From the NCBI RefSeq assembly GCF_900116895.1, contig NZ_FPCF01000008.1, positions 26,778-90,777 on the forward strand: 64,000 nucleotides of DNA. The letters run 5' to 3'. How positions within the stretch are numbered: the first letter of the stretch is position 1; every line of letters starts with the position of its first letter. The position numbers were made by a program, and so were the translations under genes. The notes under the pieces are model-generated. The model was not told the origin of the DNA and ran no database searches. It saw only the letters and a program-made list of their open reading frames with translations. Of the stretch, positions 36,645 through 45,428 are shown piece by piece. This DNA comes from Pseudidiomarina donghaiensis. GTDB lineage: Bacteria > Pseudomonadota > Gammaproteobacteria > Enterobacterales > Alteromonadaceae.

Positions 36645-38555
36645 GCGCTGCTGATACAGTACCGAAGGTATTGCGGCGTGGGCGCGAATACGGGTCAGCT
36701 CAGCGTCGCTTAACGGCTCATTCAACGGGGTTAAGTGCTGCTGCGATGGCGCATAGCTATAGCGCATCGCCTTGCCGTCCACGGTCAGTACCGTAAGCTT
36801 ACGGTCTTCTAACCAGCCAAAATTATCACCAAATTGCATCATTGCACGGTTTGCAGGGGCCATACCTGCGCTTAGGTCTTGGCCCAAGGTAGGTAGCTCG
36901 CCGCTAACGCCAGCCAACGACACTAAGGTGGGCAGTAAATCAATTTGGCTGGCAATGGCTTGAACCCGTTTAGGCTCAATATCAGCGCCCAAAATTAGCC
37001 CTGGAATATGAAATTTGTTCACCGGTACCAGCTCGTTACCGTAAACGCGGGTGTCATGATCGGCCACCACTAAAAAGAGAGTGTTCTGCCAATAATCACT
37101 CGCCATGGCCTTGTCAAAGAACTTGCCCAGCGCATAGTCAGCATACTTCACCGCATTGCTTAAGGTTTGCTTCGGTTGCTCGGCCAGCTCAATGGTATTG
37201 TCTGGAAACTCAAAGGGTTCATGATTTGACGAACTAAACGCCAAGGCAAAATAGGGCTGTTGCGGGTTTTGCTGCGCAGCTTGCAAACGCTCGTGCAAAC
37301 GCCCAAAAACATCCTCGTCACTAACGCCCCAACTACCCACAAACTTCGGGTTTTCATAGTGACGCTGGTCAATAATGCTCGCAAACCCATTGCCCGCAAA
37401 AAATGTCGCCATGTTGTCAAAATGGGCCTCGCCGCCATATAAAAACTCAGTGGCGTAGTTTTTGCGCTGTAAAAACTCAGCAATGGTAAAAAAATCACGC
37501 TGCGAATTGGAAAGCTTCACTGTGCTGCGTGCTCTGGTGGGCGGAAAGCCTGCTACCACAGCCTCAATGCCTCGTACCGACCGTACGCCAGTGGCATATA
37601 GTTGCTCAAACCACCAACCATGCTGCTTCAAGCGCTCTAAATTTGGCGTTAACGGCAGGCCACCTAACGACTCAACAAAAGTTGCGCCTAAGCTTTCTTC
37701 TAGAATAATCACCACATTAAGCGGTTTTTCACGCTGCACCGAGGCCGGCTGAACATGCACGGTCGGGTAATTAGGTTGAGTAAATTGCTGCTGCGCCAAA
37801 TGTGGCTCATTTAAAACCGTTCGAATAATTTCTTGTTCAGTTTGATTGCTGTACACCAAATTGGCTTTACTTTCGTGTTTTAAATTATAAACAGCATACA
37901 ACAGTGAATAAGTTGAATTAATCAATAGCGAATTAACCAGAGGGTCGGCAGTTGTGGCAAAATATGCCGGGTTAGCAGGGCGGTGCGACACCGTAGAGCG
38001 CACGCCAACAAACACCATGAAAAGTATTAACGGCCATGCAACCCACGTCTGCCAAGGCATACGTTGATTTGGCACCTTCCTTAATTGACGTTTAGTATGT
38101 TGGCGAATGCCAATAACGGCAACACCAGTTGCACCAACCGAGGCAATCAACCAACCGCGAAAACCATTCCAAAGCGTTGCAAAAACCTCTTGTGGGTAGG
38201 CTAAATATTCAAAAAATAAACGGTTGGGGCGCGTGTCATATTGGGCAATAAACGCAGGCGTCGCAAATTCCATAAAAAGAATAAGCAAGCCGATAAGCGA
38301 GAACCATAAGATGCTGGCTTTATACCAAGTGCGCTCAGCTTTGAATAAAGCAAAAGCAGGTAAAGTCATTAAAGCAATAAGCGCAAAATAGCCAAGTACA
38401 ATGAAATCGGCACGAATACCCGTTATTAAATAAACGGGCAACGATGTCACCGCTTGCACGCGATCGTTATAAAGTATGAAATACAGAATACGAAACAGCC
38501 CAAGCCCAATTAAGCTTGTGCTGTAAAATAAAAATAACGGCCTAAAAAATTTCAT
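36621..38555 (-). CDS. LTA-synthase-like membrane sulfatase (phosphoglycerol/phosphoethanolamine transferase family)
   Basis: 644 residues. Five N-terminal membrane helices (to about residue 190), then an alkaline-phosphatase/sulfatase-fold domain: NVVIILEESLG (metal Glu), nucleophile Thr in YATGVRSVRGIEAV, AFSSSNHEPFEFPDN, and VVADHDTRVYG plus KFHIPG (metal Asp/His). It most likely moves a phosphoglycerol or phosphoethanolamine group onto an envelope glycan or lipid A on the outer face of the inner membrane. It is divergent from dgkA, which would recycle the diacylglycerol released. Confidence 0.85.
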   Translation of the reverse strand: MKFFRPLFLFYSTSLIGLGLFRILYFILYNDRVQAVTSLPVYLITGIRADFIVLGYFALIALMTLPAFALFKAERTWYKASILWFSLIGLLILFMEFATPAFIAQYDTRPNRLFFEYLAYPQEVFATLWNGFRGWLIASVGATGVAVIGIRQHTKRQLRKVPNQRMPWQTWVAWPLILFMVFVGVRSTVSHRPANPAYFATTADPLVNSLLINSTYSLLYAVYNLKHESKANLVYSNQTEQEIIRTVLNEPHLAQQQFTQPNYPTVHVQPASVQREKPLNVVIILEESLGATFVESLGGLPLTPNLERLKQHGWWFEQLYATGVRSVRGIEAVVAGFPPTRARSTVKLSNSQRDFFTIAEFLQRKNYATEFLYGGEAHFDNMATFFAGNGFASIIDQRHYENPKFVGSWGVSDEDVFGRLHERLQAAQQNPQQPYFALAFSSSNHEPFEFPDNTIELAEQPKQTLSNAVKYADYALGKFFDKAMASDYWQNTLFLVVADHDTRVYGNELVPVNKFHIPGLILGADIEPKRVQAIASQIDLLPTLVSLAGVSGELPTLGQDLSAGMAPANRAMMQFGDNFGWLEDRKLTVLTVDGKAMRYSYAPSQQHLTPLNEPLSDAELTRIRAHAAIPSVLYQQRLYHVPQP

Positions 38556-38601
38556 GAAAAAGTCCTGTATTGCCGTAGCAACCAGAGCTTATCTGTGAAA
38601 C

Positions 38602-38618
38602 ATTAAGCAAGTCTTAAG
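38602..38618. promoter_or_regulatory. PmrA/QseB-type box between sulfatase and dgkA
   Basis: ATTAAG (38602-38607), five bases, CTTAAG (38613-38618): same layout as the box at 30285. It is 47 bp upstream of the sulfatase start and 78 bp upstream of dgkA, so it could control either or both. Confidence 0.65.
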
Positions 38619-38695
38619 AAATGAGTGATACAAACTAATGCGTTGAATACGTGAAGTAAACCATTTGGCCAAATGGGTCGAATTTGGAACTATAT

Positions 38696-39055
38696 ATGAA
38701 AGCAAATAAAACCGGCATTGATAGAATTGTGCATGCCACCTTTAACTCCATGCGCGGCATTAAAAATGCGTGGCGCTACGAAGCCGCATTTCGACAAGAA
38801 GCGCTTATGTGCGCCATATTGGTACCTGTCGCTTTTTGGGTTGAAGCCACTATGGTGGAGCGGCTTTTATTATTGTTCACCCTGTTTATTTTGGTAATAA
38901 CCGAGTTACTAAATTCCGCGGTAGAAGCGGTTGTTGACCGCGTTGGTGCCGAGTTTCATGAACTCAGCGGCCGCGCCAAAGACCTCGCATCCGCCGCCGT
39001 GTTTTTTGCACTGTGCTTAATGGGCGTGGTGTGGACGGTGATTCTGTTCTTTTGA
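38696..39055 (+). CDS. dgkA: Diacylglycerol kinase
   Basis: 119 residues from ATG 38696 (a TTG at 38684 is in frame). Three membrane helices; signature EAAFRQEALMCAIL and ITELLNSAVEAVVDRVG with the catalytic Glu, then ELSGRAKDLASAAVF. It phosphorylates diacylglycerol to phosphatidic acid in the inner membrane. Divergent from the sulfatase with a shared regulatory region. Palindromic repeat copy 3 begins 3 bp after the stop. Confidence 0.93.
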   Translation: MKANKTGIDRIVHATFNSMRGIKNAWRYEAAFRQEALMCAILVPVAFWVEATMVERLLLLFTLFILVITELLNSAVEAVVDRVGAEFHELSGRAKDLASAAVFFALCLMGVVWTVILFF

Positions 39056-39058
39056 TGT

Positions 39059-39118
39059 AGAGAGGGGTGCAGACCCAGATCCAGACCAGGGTCCGGACCA
39101 GGGTCTGCACCCCTCTCT
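39059..39118. repeat. GC-rich palindromic element, copy 3
   Basis: 60 bp: arms AGAGAGGGGTGCAGACCC / GGGTCTGCACCCCTCTCT, centre with CAGACCAGGGTCCGGACC. Lies between convergent dgkA and a lipoprotein gene. Confidence 0.92.
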
Positions 39119-39129
39119 TAAGTTAGGTA

Positions 39130-39447
39130 TTAGCAGTCGCGGTCAAGCTTGCGACGAATTTCGCGATCGGCTTTTTCCATACGCTCACCAATGGCTGTGA
39201 ATTCCTCTTCATAGTCAATGATGTCTTCTAATTTCAAACCACGTTCGCGTGGGTCAAGCATTTTGTTGGCGGCTTTCATACCGTCACGCACTGTCTTACA
39301 GACAGAGTCTTGCGCGGCTAATTCTTCTAACTCCACCACAAAGTCGTCTAATTGGCCGAGATATTTCTCAACCGGCGATTCGCTACATGCAGACAAACCT
39401 AAGGTGACCGCGAACGCAGTGCTAGCAATTAATAATTTAGATTTCAT
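39130..39447 (-). CDS. Small lipoprotein, unknown function
   Basis: 105 residues from ATG 39447 (the frame is open further upstream but MKSKLLIASTAFAVTLGLSA is a clear lipoprotein signal with lipobox LSAC). The mature part is charged and helical with two further cysteines (DSVCKTV and the terminal DRDC), which might pair. No family recognised. Confidence 0.65.
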   Translation of the reverse strand: MKSKLLIASTAFAVTLGLSACSESPVEKYLGQLDDFVVELEELAAQDSVCKTVRDGMKAANKMLDPRERGLKLEDIIDYEEEFTAIGERMEKADREIRRKLDRDC

Positions 39448-39566
39448 GATGTGACATTCCTTGTTGTTTCTTTGGTGAGTAGTGCCGATCTTCAGCTGTT
39501 TATAAAACAAGCTCAATGTTTTGTACCTTACTCACCATTAAAAAACAACAAAAAATCAACCAATGT

Positions 39567-39818
39567 TTATTCAGGGCGTAAATCTCCGTGCAAGAATTTG
39601 CACACAAATACCACTTTGCCGTACTTCTCAAAAGACCAACGAATGCATGCTTGCAAAGCGGCCATCACCTCATCGTAATCACCAAATAGTTGGGTGCTTA
39701 GCGTATTGGTAATAACATGCACCTTGTCATAGGTGGCCAATTCATCAATAAAACCACGAATGGCGTCAATATAATTCTCTTGCAGTGGGTATTTGCTAAT
39801 TTCAACGGTAAGTTTCAT
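39567..39818 (-). CDS. YkoF-like thiamine/HMP-binding family small protein
   Basis: 83 residues: MKLTVEISKYPLQENYIDAI, then FIDELATYDKVHVITNTLSTQLFGDYDEVMAALQ. This resembles the YkoF/ThiS-associated family that binds thiamine or hydroxymethylpyrimidine; some members are part of thiamine precursor uptake. No thi genes are nearby, so the ligand assignment is tentative. Confidence 0.6.
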   Translation of the reverse strand: MKLTVEISKYPLQENYIDAIRGFIDELATYDKVHVITNTLSTQLFGDYDEVMAALQACIRWSFEKYGKVVFVCKFLHGDLRPE

Positions 39819-39915
39819 GTTGGTTTCCTGATTATCGTTATAACTTGGCGGTGATCATAAGCGATAGCTAACACGTAATACAGAACACAGGTTCAAACTT
39901 AACAAGGTAATTAAA

Positions 39916-40305
39916 GTGGCAGCGTTAATAATATTTTACGACGGTGGTTGTCCGCTTTGTGTCAAAGAAATGCGGCGACTAAAAACCAAAGACAAACAGC
40001 ATAAATTGCAGTTTGAAAATATTTGGGCGAATGATTTCGCGAAGCGTTTCCCGCATATTGATATCGCCGAAGCAAATCGTATTTTGCATGGGCAAAAAGC
40101 TAGTGGCGACATGATTTACGGTTTAGACGTGACCCACGCGGCATGGTCTGCGGTGGGGCGTGGCTGGATGACAGCAGCGCTGCGCTGGCCCGTCATTAAA
40201 TGGCTAGCAGACAAAGGCTACTTGTTCTTTGCCCGCAACCGCAACGGCATTTCTAAACTCATCACCGGCAACGCGCGCTGCCTGCAATGCTCACTCGATG
40301 AGTGA
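39916..40305 (+). CDS. DCC family (DUF393) thiol-disulfide-like protein
   Basis: 129 residues from GTG 39916. The N terminus has FYDGGCPLCVKEM, the DxxCxxC signature that gives DCC proteins their name and resembles a thioredoxin-type redox motif. Function not established; possibly thiol-disulfide exchange. Downstream lies palindromic repeat copy 4 and then the convergent trxC. Confidence 0.82.
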   Translation: MAALIIFYDGGCPLCVKEMRRLKTKDKQHKLQFENIWANDFAKRFPHIDIAEANRILHGQKASGDMIYGLDVTHAAWSAVGRGWMTAALRWPVIKWLADKGYLFFARNRNGISKLITGNARCLQCSLDE

Positions 40306-40314
40306 CGAAGTGGG

Positions 40315-40374
40315 AGAGAGGGGTGCAGACCCTGGTCCAGAGCTGGGTCCGGACCAGGGTCTGCACCCCTTTCT
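40315..40374. repeat. GC-rich palindromic element, copy 4
   Basis: 60 bp: arms AGAGAGGGGTGCAGACCC / GGGTCTGCACCCCTTTCT; one base of the outer right arm differs. Lies between convergent DCC and trxC genes, its right end touching the trxC stop. Confidence 0.92.
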
Positions 40375-40805
40375 TAAAGATGTTGATTCAGCCACTGCAC
40401 CAGCTGCGATGGCCCCATAGCGCCGGCCTGCCGTGCCACTTCTTGGCCGTTCTTCACCGCCATAAGCGTCGGAATACTGCGTATCATAAAATGCTGGGCC
40501 AAGTGCGGTTCAGTTTCGGTACTTACCTTCACAAAGCGCGCTTTGTCAGCGTACTGCTGCGCAACTTGTTCGAAAATAGGCGCAAACTGCTGGCACGGGC
40601 CGCACCAACTGGCCCAAAAGTCCACCACCAATGGCAAGTCACTATCGCGGTGCGCCCGAAATTCGTCGGCGGTCACTTTGAACGCTTTGCCCGGGAATAG
40701 CGGCGACTTGCAAGCTCCACATTTGGCTTCACTACGAGGCTTGTCAGCCGCCACACGGTTCTTTTTATGGCACGACGGACAGGCTGCAATGAATTGATCA
40801 GACAT
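40374..40805 (-). CDS. trxC: Thioredoxin 2
   Basis: 143 residues. An N-terminal zinc-binding segment with two CxxC pairs (ACPSCHKKN and AKCGACKSP) precedes a thioredoxin domain with active site WASWCGPCQQF (about residue 73). This arrangement is diagnostic of TrxC. Cytoplasmic reductant induced by oxidative stress in E. coli. Confidence 0.93.
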   Translation of the reverse strand: MSDQFIAACPSCHKKNRVAADKPRSEAKCGACKSPLFPGKAFKVTADEFRAHRDSDLPLVVDFWASWCGPCQQFAPIFEQVAQQYADKARFVKVSTETEPHLAQHFMIRSIPTLMAVKNGQEVARQAGAMGPSQLVQWLNQHL

Positions 40806-40871
40806 CGTTACACCTCACATTGGGTTGATACCTATGATGTGATGCCTTTTCTCGTCAATTTCAAGGCACAA

Positions 40872-40897
40872 AAAAAGGAGCTCATAAGAGCTCCTTT
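40872..40897 (-). terminator. Terminator after the cold-shock gene
   Basis: Perfect 11-bp stem AAAAGGAGCTC / GAGCTCCTTTT with ATAA loop, 31 bp after the cold-shock gene stop (minus strand). Confidence 0.85.
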
Positions 40898-40927
40898 TCA
40901 ATCAAGTTTTACAGCGAAAAGCGAAGC

Positions 40928-41137
40928 TTATAAAGCTACGATGTTTTCAGCTTGTGGGCCTTTAGGACCTTGAGTGATCGAGAACGATACACGTTGGCCT
41001 TCGGCAAGGGTTTTGAAACCGGTGCTAGCAATTGCGCTGAAGTGAGCAAATACGTCTGCGCCACCTTGTTGCTCAATAAAGCCAAAACCTTTAGATTCGT
41101 TAAACCACTTTACGGTACCAGTTACTGTAGTAGACAT
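40928..41137 (-). CDS. Cold-shock domain protein (CspA family)
   Basis: 69 residues: [20 protein letters not shown] (RNP1), then DVFAHFSAI (RNP2), the complete cold-shock OB fold. RNA chaperone that melts secondary structure. The leader upstream (to about 41300) is long and has no ORF of its own, as is usual for cold-shock mRNAs, suggesting post-transcriptional control. Confidence 0.93.
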   Translation of the reverse strand: MSTTVTGTVKWFNESKGFGFIEQQGGADVFAHFSAIASTGFKTLAEGQRVSFSITQGPKGPQAENIVAL

Positions 41138-41552
41138 AATATTTATCCTGAAATTTTAAAAGTTTGCCGCCACAGCAAAAATGCTATGAACGGAGTCATG
41201 CGGGGTAAAAAATGGAAATTTAAAGCTACAGGACGAAGATTGTTACTAACTGAATGCGACGTAGAGAGATTTAACTTGCTGTTTCTTAACCAACGCCGCC
41301 CACTGTACGCTTATTCCTGAGTAAGTCAAACTTTATTTCAAAAGGTGTCTTTTGCGTTCGATCAAACATTTCCGTATAATCCGCGGCTTCAAAACGACGG
41401 AGAAACTTGGTTTGTTTAACCTTACGCCACCCTAGCGTTCACATTTCTTATAAACGTTGCGTTTATACTCTTTAATAAACAAGAGCCATGAACGCGGCGC
41501 ATTTCTGTATTTGTTATTTATTCATTGTTAACTAAAAAGCGAAATTAAAATT
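41138..41552. other. Intergenic region between csp and sulP
   Basis: 415 bp without a supported gene. It holds the cold-shock leader (minus) and the sulP leader (plus). A small perfect hairpin TATAAACG-TTG-CGTTTATA is at 41449-41467. No known riboswitch recognised. Confidence 0.5.
41352..41380 (+). promoter_or_regulatory. Sigma-70-type promoter for the SulP gene
   Basis: TTGCGT, 17 bases, TATAAT. The -10 is a perfect consensus. It would give a 5' leader of about 165 nt before the SulP start. Confidence 0.65.
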
Positions 41553-43040
41553 ATGATCAAAGCCATTCAGAACCAGTGGTTTTCGAATATCCGCGGTGAT
41601 TTACTGGCGGGTATTGTGGTCGCTCTTGCGCTTATTCCAGAAGCCATTGCTTTTTCAATTATTGCCGGAGTAGACCCGAAAATTGGTTTATATGCCTCGT
41701 TTTGTATTGCCGTCATCATTGCTTTTACCGGCGGACGGCCTGGCATGATCTCGGCGGCAACCGGCGCCATGGCGTTATTAATGGTTACCTTAGTGCGCGA
41801 CCACGGCTTGGAATACTTGCTGGCCGCCACGCTATTAACCGGCGTGCTGCAAATTGGCGCGGGCTATTTAAAGCTCGGCTCTTTAATGCGCTTTGTGTCG
41901 CGCTCGGTAGTGACCGGTTTTGTGAACGCCTTGGCGATATTGATTTTTATGGCACAATTGCCAGAGCTAACGAACGTGACCTGGCACGTGTACGCCATGA
42001 CCGCAGCTGGCTTAGGTATTATTTACTTGTTCCCGTACGTGCCTATCATTGGCAAAATGCTGCCGTCACCGCTGGTGTGCATTATTTCATTAACCGTGGT
42101 GGCGATAGTTTGGAATATAGATATTCGCACCGTTGGCCACATGGGAGATTTACCCGACACCTTGCCAATTTTCTTATGGCCAAATGTGCCATTAACCCTT
42201 GAAACACTAGCTATTATCTTCCCGTATTCTGCGGGCTTAGCTGTGGTTGGTTTGCTCGAATCACTGATGACAGCAACCATTGTTGATGACCTAACCGACA
42301 CCCCAAGCGACAAAAACCGCGAGTGTAAAGGGCAGGGCATTGCCAACATCGGCGCTGGCTTAATGGGCGGTATGGCCGGATGCGCCATGATAGGCCAGTC
42401 GGTGATTAACGTGAAGTCGGGCGGGCGCACGCGCTTGTCAACCTTAACTGCCGGCGTGTTTTTGATGGTGTTGATTTTGGTGCTCGACGAATGGCTGAAG
42501 CAAATACCCATGGCCGCGCTAGTCGCCGTGATGATCATGGTCTCTATCGGTACTTTTAGTTGGGACTCTATTCGCAACCTGAAAAACCACCCGTTATCGA
42601 CCAATATCGTCATGGTAACCACCGTGGTGGTGGTTGTTGCGACGCACAACTTGGCCATTGGTGTCGGGGTAGGCGTGCTGCTTGCGGCCATGTTCTTCGC
42701 CAACAAAATTGGCCACTTCATGAGTGTGTCGTCAACCGTTGACGCTTCAGGCTCAGAGCGCGTGTATACCGTGGTCGGCCAGGTGTTCTTCTCGTCAGCC
42801 GACAAATTTATCGAAGCGTTCGACTTTAAAGAAGCGTTAGACAAAGTGGTGATAGACCTCACCAAAGCCCATTTCTGGGACATTACCGCCGTGGGCGCGC
42901 TGGACAAAGTGGTGATTAAATTCCGCCGTGAAGGCGCCGAAGTTGAAGTGCGCGGCCTCAACGAAGCCAGCGCCACCATCGTCGACCGCTTTGGCGTGCA
43001 CGACAAACCTGACGCTGCCGACATCCTCGGCGGACATTAG
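41553..43040 (+). CDS. SulP family anion transporter with STAS domain
   Basis: 495 residues. About 12 membrane segments (residues 12-390) with [20 protein letters not shown] (SulP start), and [20 protein letters not shown], then a STAS domain (about 410-490; [20 protein letters not shown]). The STAS motif DIT has Thr where other family members vary. SulP members move sulfate, bicarbonate or dicarboxylates; the sequence does not decide. Inner membrane. Ends 1 bp before palindromic copy 5. Confidence 0.87.
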   Translation: MIKAIQNQWFSNIRGDLLAGIVVALALIPEAIAFSIIAGVDPKIGLYASFCIAVIIAFTGGRPGMISAATGAMALLMVTLVRDHGLEYLLAATLLTGVLQIGAGYLKLGSLMRFVSRSVVTGFVNALAILIFMAQLPELTNVTWHVYAMTAAGLGIIYLFPYVPIIGKMLPSPLVCIISLTVVAIVWNIDIRTVGHMGDLPDTLPIFLWPNVPLTLETLAIIFPYSAGLAVVGLLESLMTATIVDDLTDTPSDKNRECKGQGIANIGAGLMGGMAGCAMIGQSVINVKSGGRTRLSTLTAGVFLMVLILVLDEWLKQIPMAALVAVMIMVSIGTFSWDSIRNLKNHPLSTNIVMVTTVVVVVATHNLAIGVGVGVLLAAMFFANKIGHFMSVSSTVDASGSERVYTVVGQVFFSSADKFIEAFDFKEALDKVVIDLTKAHFWDITAVGALDKVVIKFRREGAEVEVRGLNEASATIVDRFGVHDKPDAADILGGH

Positions 43041-43041
43041 T

Positions 43042-43089
43042 AGAGGAGGGGGCAGACCCTGGTCCGGACCAGGGTCTGCACCCCACTCT
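43042..43089. repeat. GC-rich palindromic element, copy 5 (short form)
   Basis: 48 bp: AGAGGAGGGGGCAGACCC ... GGGTCTGCACCCCACTCT with a perfect CTGGTCCGGACCAG core. It lacks about 12 central bases found in the others. Lies between convergent sulP and acr3-like genes. Confidence 0.9.
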
Positions 43090-43095
43090 TATACG

Positions 43096-44112
43096 CTATG
43101 CGAACCAGTGGCGGGTGCGATTAGCAAACCACACCAACGACAGCATAACTGGCACTTCAACAAGCACGCCAACCACGGTCGCTAGGGTAGCACCCGAGTG
43201 TAGGCCGAACAACGAAATCGCCACCGCTACCGCAAGTTCGAAGAAATTTGAGGTGCCGATTAGGCAGGCAGGCGCGGCAATGTTGTGGCGTAGTTTCATG
43301 CGCTTGGCGATAAAGTAAGTGAGCGCAAAAATGCCATAGGTTTGTATCAGCAGAGGAATAGCAATCAACACAATCACCTGTGGCTTGCTTAAAATGGTTT
43401 CTGCTTGAAACGCAAATAGCAAAACCACAGTGGCAAGTAAGCCTAGAATTGACCACGGCTTCATAGTCGCTAAAAACTGATTTAAGCGCGCGCTATCGCC
43501 TTTTCCGTCAAGCTTTTTGCGCGTCAATAAGCCCGCAAGAAGTGGCACAACCACGTACAAAACCACCGACAGCAACAAGGTGTCCCAGGGGACCGTAATA
43601 TCGGTAACGCCCAGTAACAAGCCGGCAATGGGGGCAAACGCGAAAATCATAATAATGTCGTTAATGGACACTTGAACTAGCGTGTAATTCGCGTCGCCTT
43701 TGGTTAACTGGCTCCACACGAACACCATAGCGGTGCAGGGCGCAACACCCAGCAAAATCATACCGGCAATGTATTCAGGCGCGGTTTGCGGGTCCACCCA
43801 GTCCGCGAAAATTCCTTTGAAAAACAACCAGCCTAACAGCGCCATGGTAAATGGCTTGATAAGCCAATTGATGATTAAGGTGAGTACTAACCCCCTAGGC
43901 TCGCGTGCGACATTGCGAATGGAGCCAAAGTCAATTTGCACCATCATTGGGTAAATCATCAGCCAAATAAGCACAGCGATGACCAAGTTCACGTGCGCGT
44001 ATTCCAAAGCCGCAACGCTGACGAAAATGCTCGGAGCTATGCTGCCAGCGGCCATGCCCACAATGATCGCAAGCCCAACCCAAACTGATAAATAGCGTTC
44101 GAAAAGTCCCAT
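43096..44112 (-). CDS. ACR3 family arsenite efflux transporter
   Basis: 338 residues with ten membrane helices. Family motifs: [30 protein letters not shown] (with the essential Cys, about residue 125) and [16 protein letters not shown]. It exports As(III) (or Sb(III)) using the proton gradient. No arsR or arsC is next to it, so it is either an orphan or constitutively expressed. No operator was recognised upstream. Confidence 0.88.
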   Translation of the reverse strand: MGLFERYLSVWVGLAIIVGMAAGSIAPSIFVSVAALEYAHVNLVIAVLIWLMIYPMMVQIDFGSIRNVAREPRGLVLTLIINWLIKPFTMALLGWLFFKGIFADWVDPQTAPEYIAGMILLGVAPCTAMVFVWSQLTKGDANYTLVQVSINDIIMIFAFAPIAGLLLGVTDITVPWDTLLLSVVLYVVVPLLAGLLTRKKLDGKGDSARLNQFLATMKPWSILGLLATVVLLFAFQAETILSKPQVIVLIAIPLLIQTYGIFALTYFIAKRMKLRHNIAAPACLIGTSNFFELAVAVAISLFGLHSGATLATVVGVLVEVPVMLSLVWFANRTRHWFA

Positions 44113-44188
44113 GGGTGTGTCCGTGTTGATTAAAAAGGCGTTACGCGAGAATATCGCACAAAGTTATAAGATGACTAGGTGGAATATT

Positions 44189-44362
44189 ATGAGCGGAAAA
44201 TTTTCTGAAGATGTCGTTGTCGTTGTGGAAGGGCTAGCTGATTACGAAAAGACCATAGAAAAGTTGCAGTTTGTTAAAGCGGTTGCACAAGGTTTAGCTG
44301 ACGCTCGCGAGGGAAACGTACTATCCGTCGCTGAGGCGAAAAAGAGCTTAGGTCTAGACTAA
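44189..44362 (+). CDS. Orphan antitoxin-like small protein
   Basis: 57 residues from ATG 44189, which has an AGGTGG site; the frame opens further upstream inside the acr3 promoter. MSGKFSEDVVVVVEGLADYE and the ending VLSVAEAKKSLGLD are typical of Phd/RelB-type antitoxins that sit in front of RelE-like toxins. No toxin gene follows on this strand. It may be a relic or may act in trans. Confidence 0.5.
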   Translation: MSGKFSEDVVVVVEGLADYEKTIEKLQFVKAVAQGLADAREGNVLSVAEAKKSLGLD

Positions 44363-44392
44363 ATGAGATTAGCGAAAGAACGGACGTTTTAG

Positions 44393-44707
44393 TTAAGAGT
44401 GAATCATGTCAGTAGCGCGAATACCTTCACGTTGCTGGCAGACTTTTAGTAGCGCAAAAAAATTCCGCACAGTAGGGTTACCATTGGGGCCGAGCATTCT
44501 ACGCAGACTTGGCTCTAGCAAATTAATCTCATTCGCGACATCGGCAAACGCCTGTGTGCCGTTCAAATAATCACGTAGCAAGGAATTTCCCACCGCAATG
44601 TCGCCCTCGAGATATGACTCCAGCGCCTCCATAAGCAAAACCTTCCGGTATTCAGGGCTTTTGCAAAGCTCCATCACCGTTTGTTTAAATTCGCGTGAAA
44701 GTGGCAT
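44393..44707 (-). CDS. Orphan addiction-module antidote (HigA-like) protein
   Basis: 104 residues with the pattern of the addiction-module antidote family: LLMEALESYLEGDIAVGNSLLRDYLNGTQAFADVANEINL, then RRMLGPNGNPTVRNFFALLKV, the HTH region. AAGGAG precedes the ATG. The RelE/HigB-type toxin that normally comes just before it (towards higher coordinates) is missing. Confidence 0.68.
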   Translation of the reverse strand: MPLSREFKQTVMELCKSPEYRKVLLMEALESYLEGDIAVGNSLLRDYLNGTQAFADVANEINLLEPSLRRMLGPNGNPTVRNFFALLKVCQQREGIRATDMIHS

Positions 44708-44768
44708 ATGCGCTCCTTGGCATTTTCAAGTAACAAATTCCTTTTTTAATATAATAACGTTTATGTTA

Positions 44769-45107
44769 TTACGCAATTTCCTTTTTAGCCGAAAGCACCG
44801 AAACCACATATTTATTGAACGAAATTCCGGCATTAAACGCCTGAGCGGTAAGCTCTTTATGTAATGAAGGCGAACAACGTATTTGGAAGGTGCCGCTAAA
44901 CGGCTTTTCTGGCTCAACGCCTAGTGCTGCGCAATCGCTAATGTAGTCGTCGACCTCTTGTGTAAAACTACGTTGTAACTCAGCGGGGGTGGCGCCTGCA
45001 TACGTAATTAGGCTATTGATAAACAGCACTTTGCCAAAGAGTACGCCTTTTTTAAAGTCGACCTCAACAGTGCCTTGGTAGCCTTTGTGCTTGAGTGATT
45101 TTTGCAT
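44769..45107 (-). CDS. Orphan HicB-like antitoxin
   Basis: 112 residues: N-terminal partial RNase-H-like HicB domain (YQGTVEVDFKKGVLFGKVLF, GATPAELQRSFTQEVDDYISDC) and a C-terminal ribbon-helix-helix (FQIRCSPSLHKELTAQAFNAGISFNKYVVSVL). HicB neutralises the mRNA interferase HicA. No hicA-like ORF is on either side. Confidence 0.8.
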   Translation of the reverse strand: MQKSLKHKGYQGTVEVDFKKGVLFGKVLFINSLITYAGATPAELQRSFTQEVDDYISDCAALGVEPEKPFSGTFQIRCSPSLHKELTAQAFNAGISFNKYVVSVLSAKKEIA

Positions 45108-45166
45108 AGTCTCGGACTCTTAGTTAATTGGCTTTTGTTCATCTATTCTAATCTAGAATCAACCTC

Positions 45167-45337
45167 ATGCAATTAAAAAGTAATTGCAATCTAATATGCT
45201 TGTTTGTGTACCTTGTTTACATTGCCGCTCGCGCATTAAAACAAGCGCAGCAGGGTATCGCCATGGAAGCGGCCCTGTATCAAGCCTTGTGCGACAGTTT
45301 CGGCAAGGATATGGTTAACGGAGAGCGGACAATTTAA
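45167..45337 (+). CDS. Possible 56-residue protein or gene remnant
   Basis: ATG 45167 opens a 56-codon frame with a hydrophobic N-terminal segment (NLICLFVYLVYIAARAL) and the ending AALYQALCDSFGKDMVNGERTI. No clear ribosome site. It may be a remnant of a larger gene or a small membrane peptide. Confidence 0.25.
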   Translation: MQLKSNCNLICLFVYLVYIAARALKQAQQGIAMEAALYQALCDSFGKDMVNGERTI

Positions 45338-45428
45338 CTTGGTGATTACCGGACATTTAGCATTGTTGCTGACAGGGCTAGCTTATAAGGCTTGCACCGC
45401 AGAACAAAACAAATAAAAGGGTCTAACA

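Noticed and set aside
40302..40700. 132-aa plus-strand frame across the repeat and trxC
   Set aside because: Shadow of trxC and of palindromic copy 4.
42023..43024. 333-aa frame opposite sulP
   Set aside because: Antisense shadow; the plus-strand frame has clear SulP and STAS motifs.
30171..43089. CRISPR array from the five similar repeats
   Set aside because: Copies are palindromic, kilobases apart and separated by genes, without spacers or cas genes.
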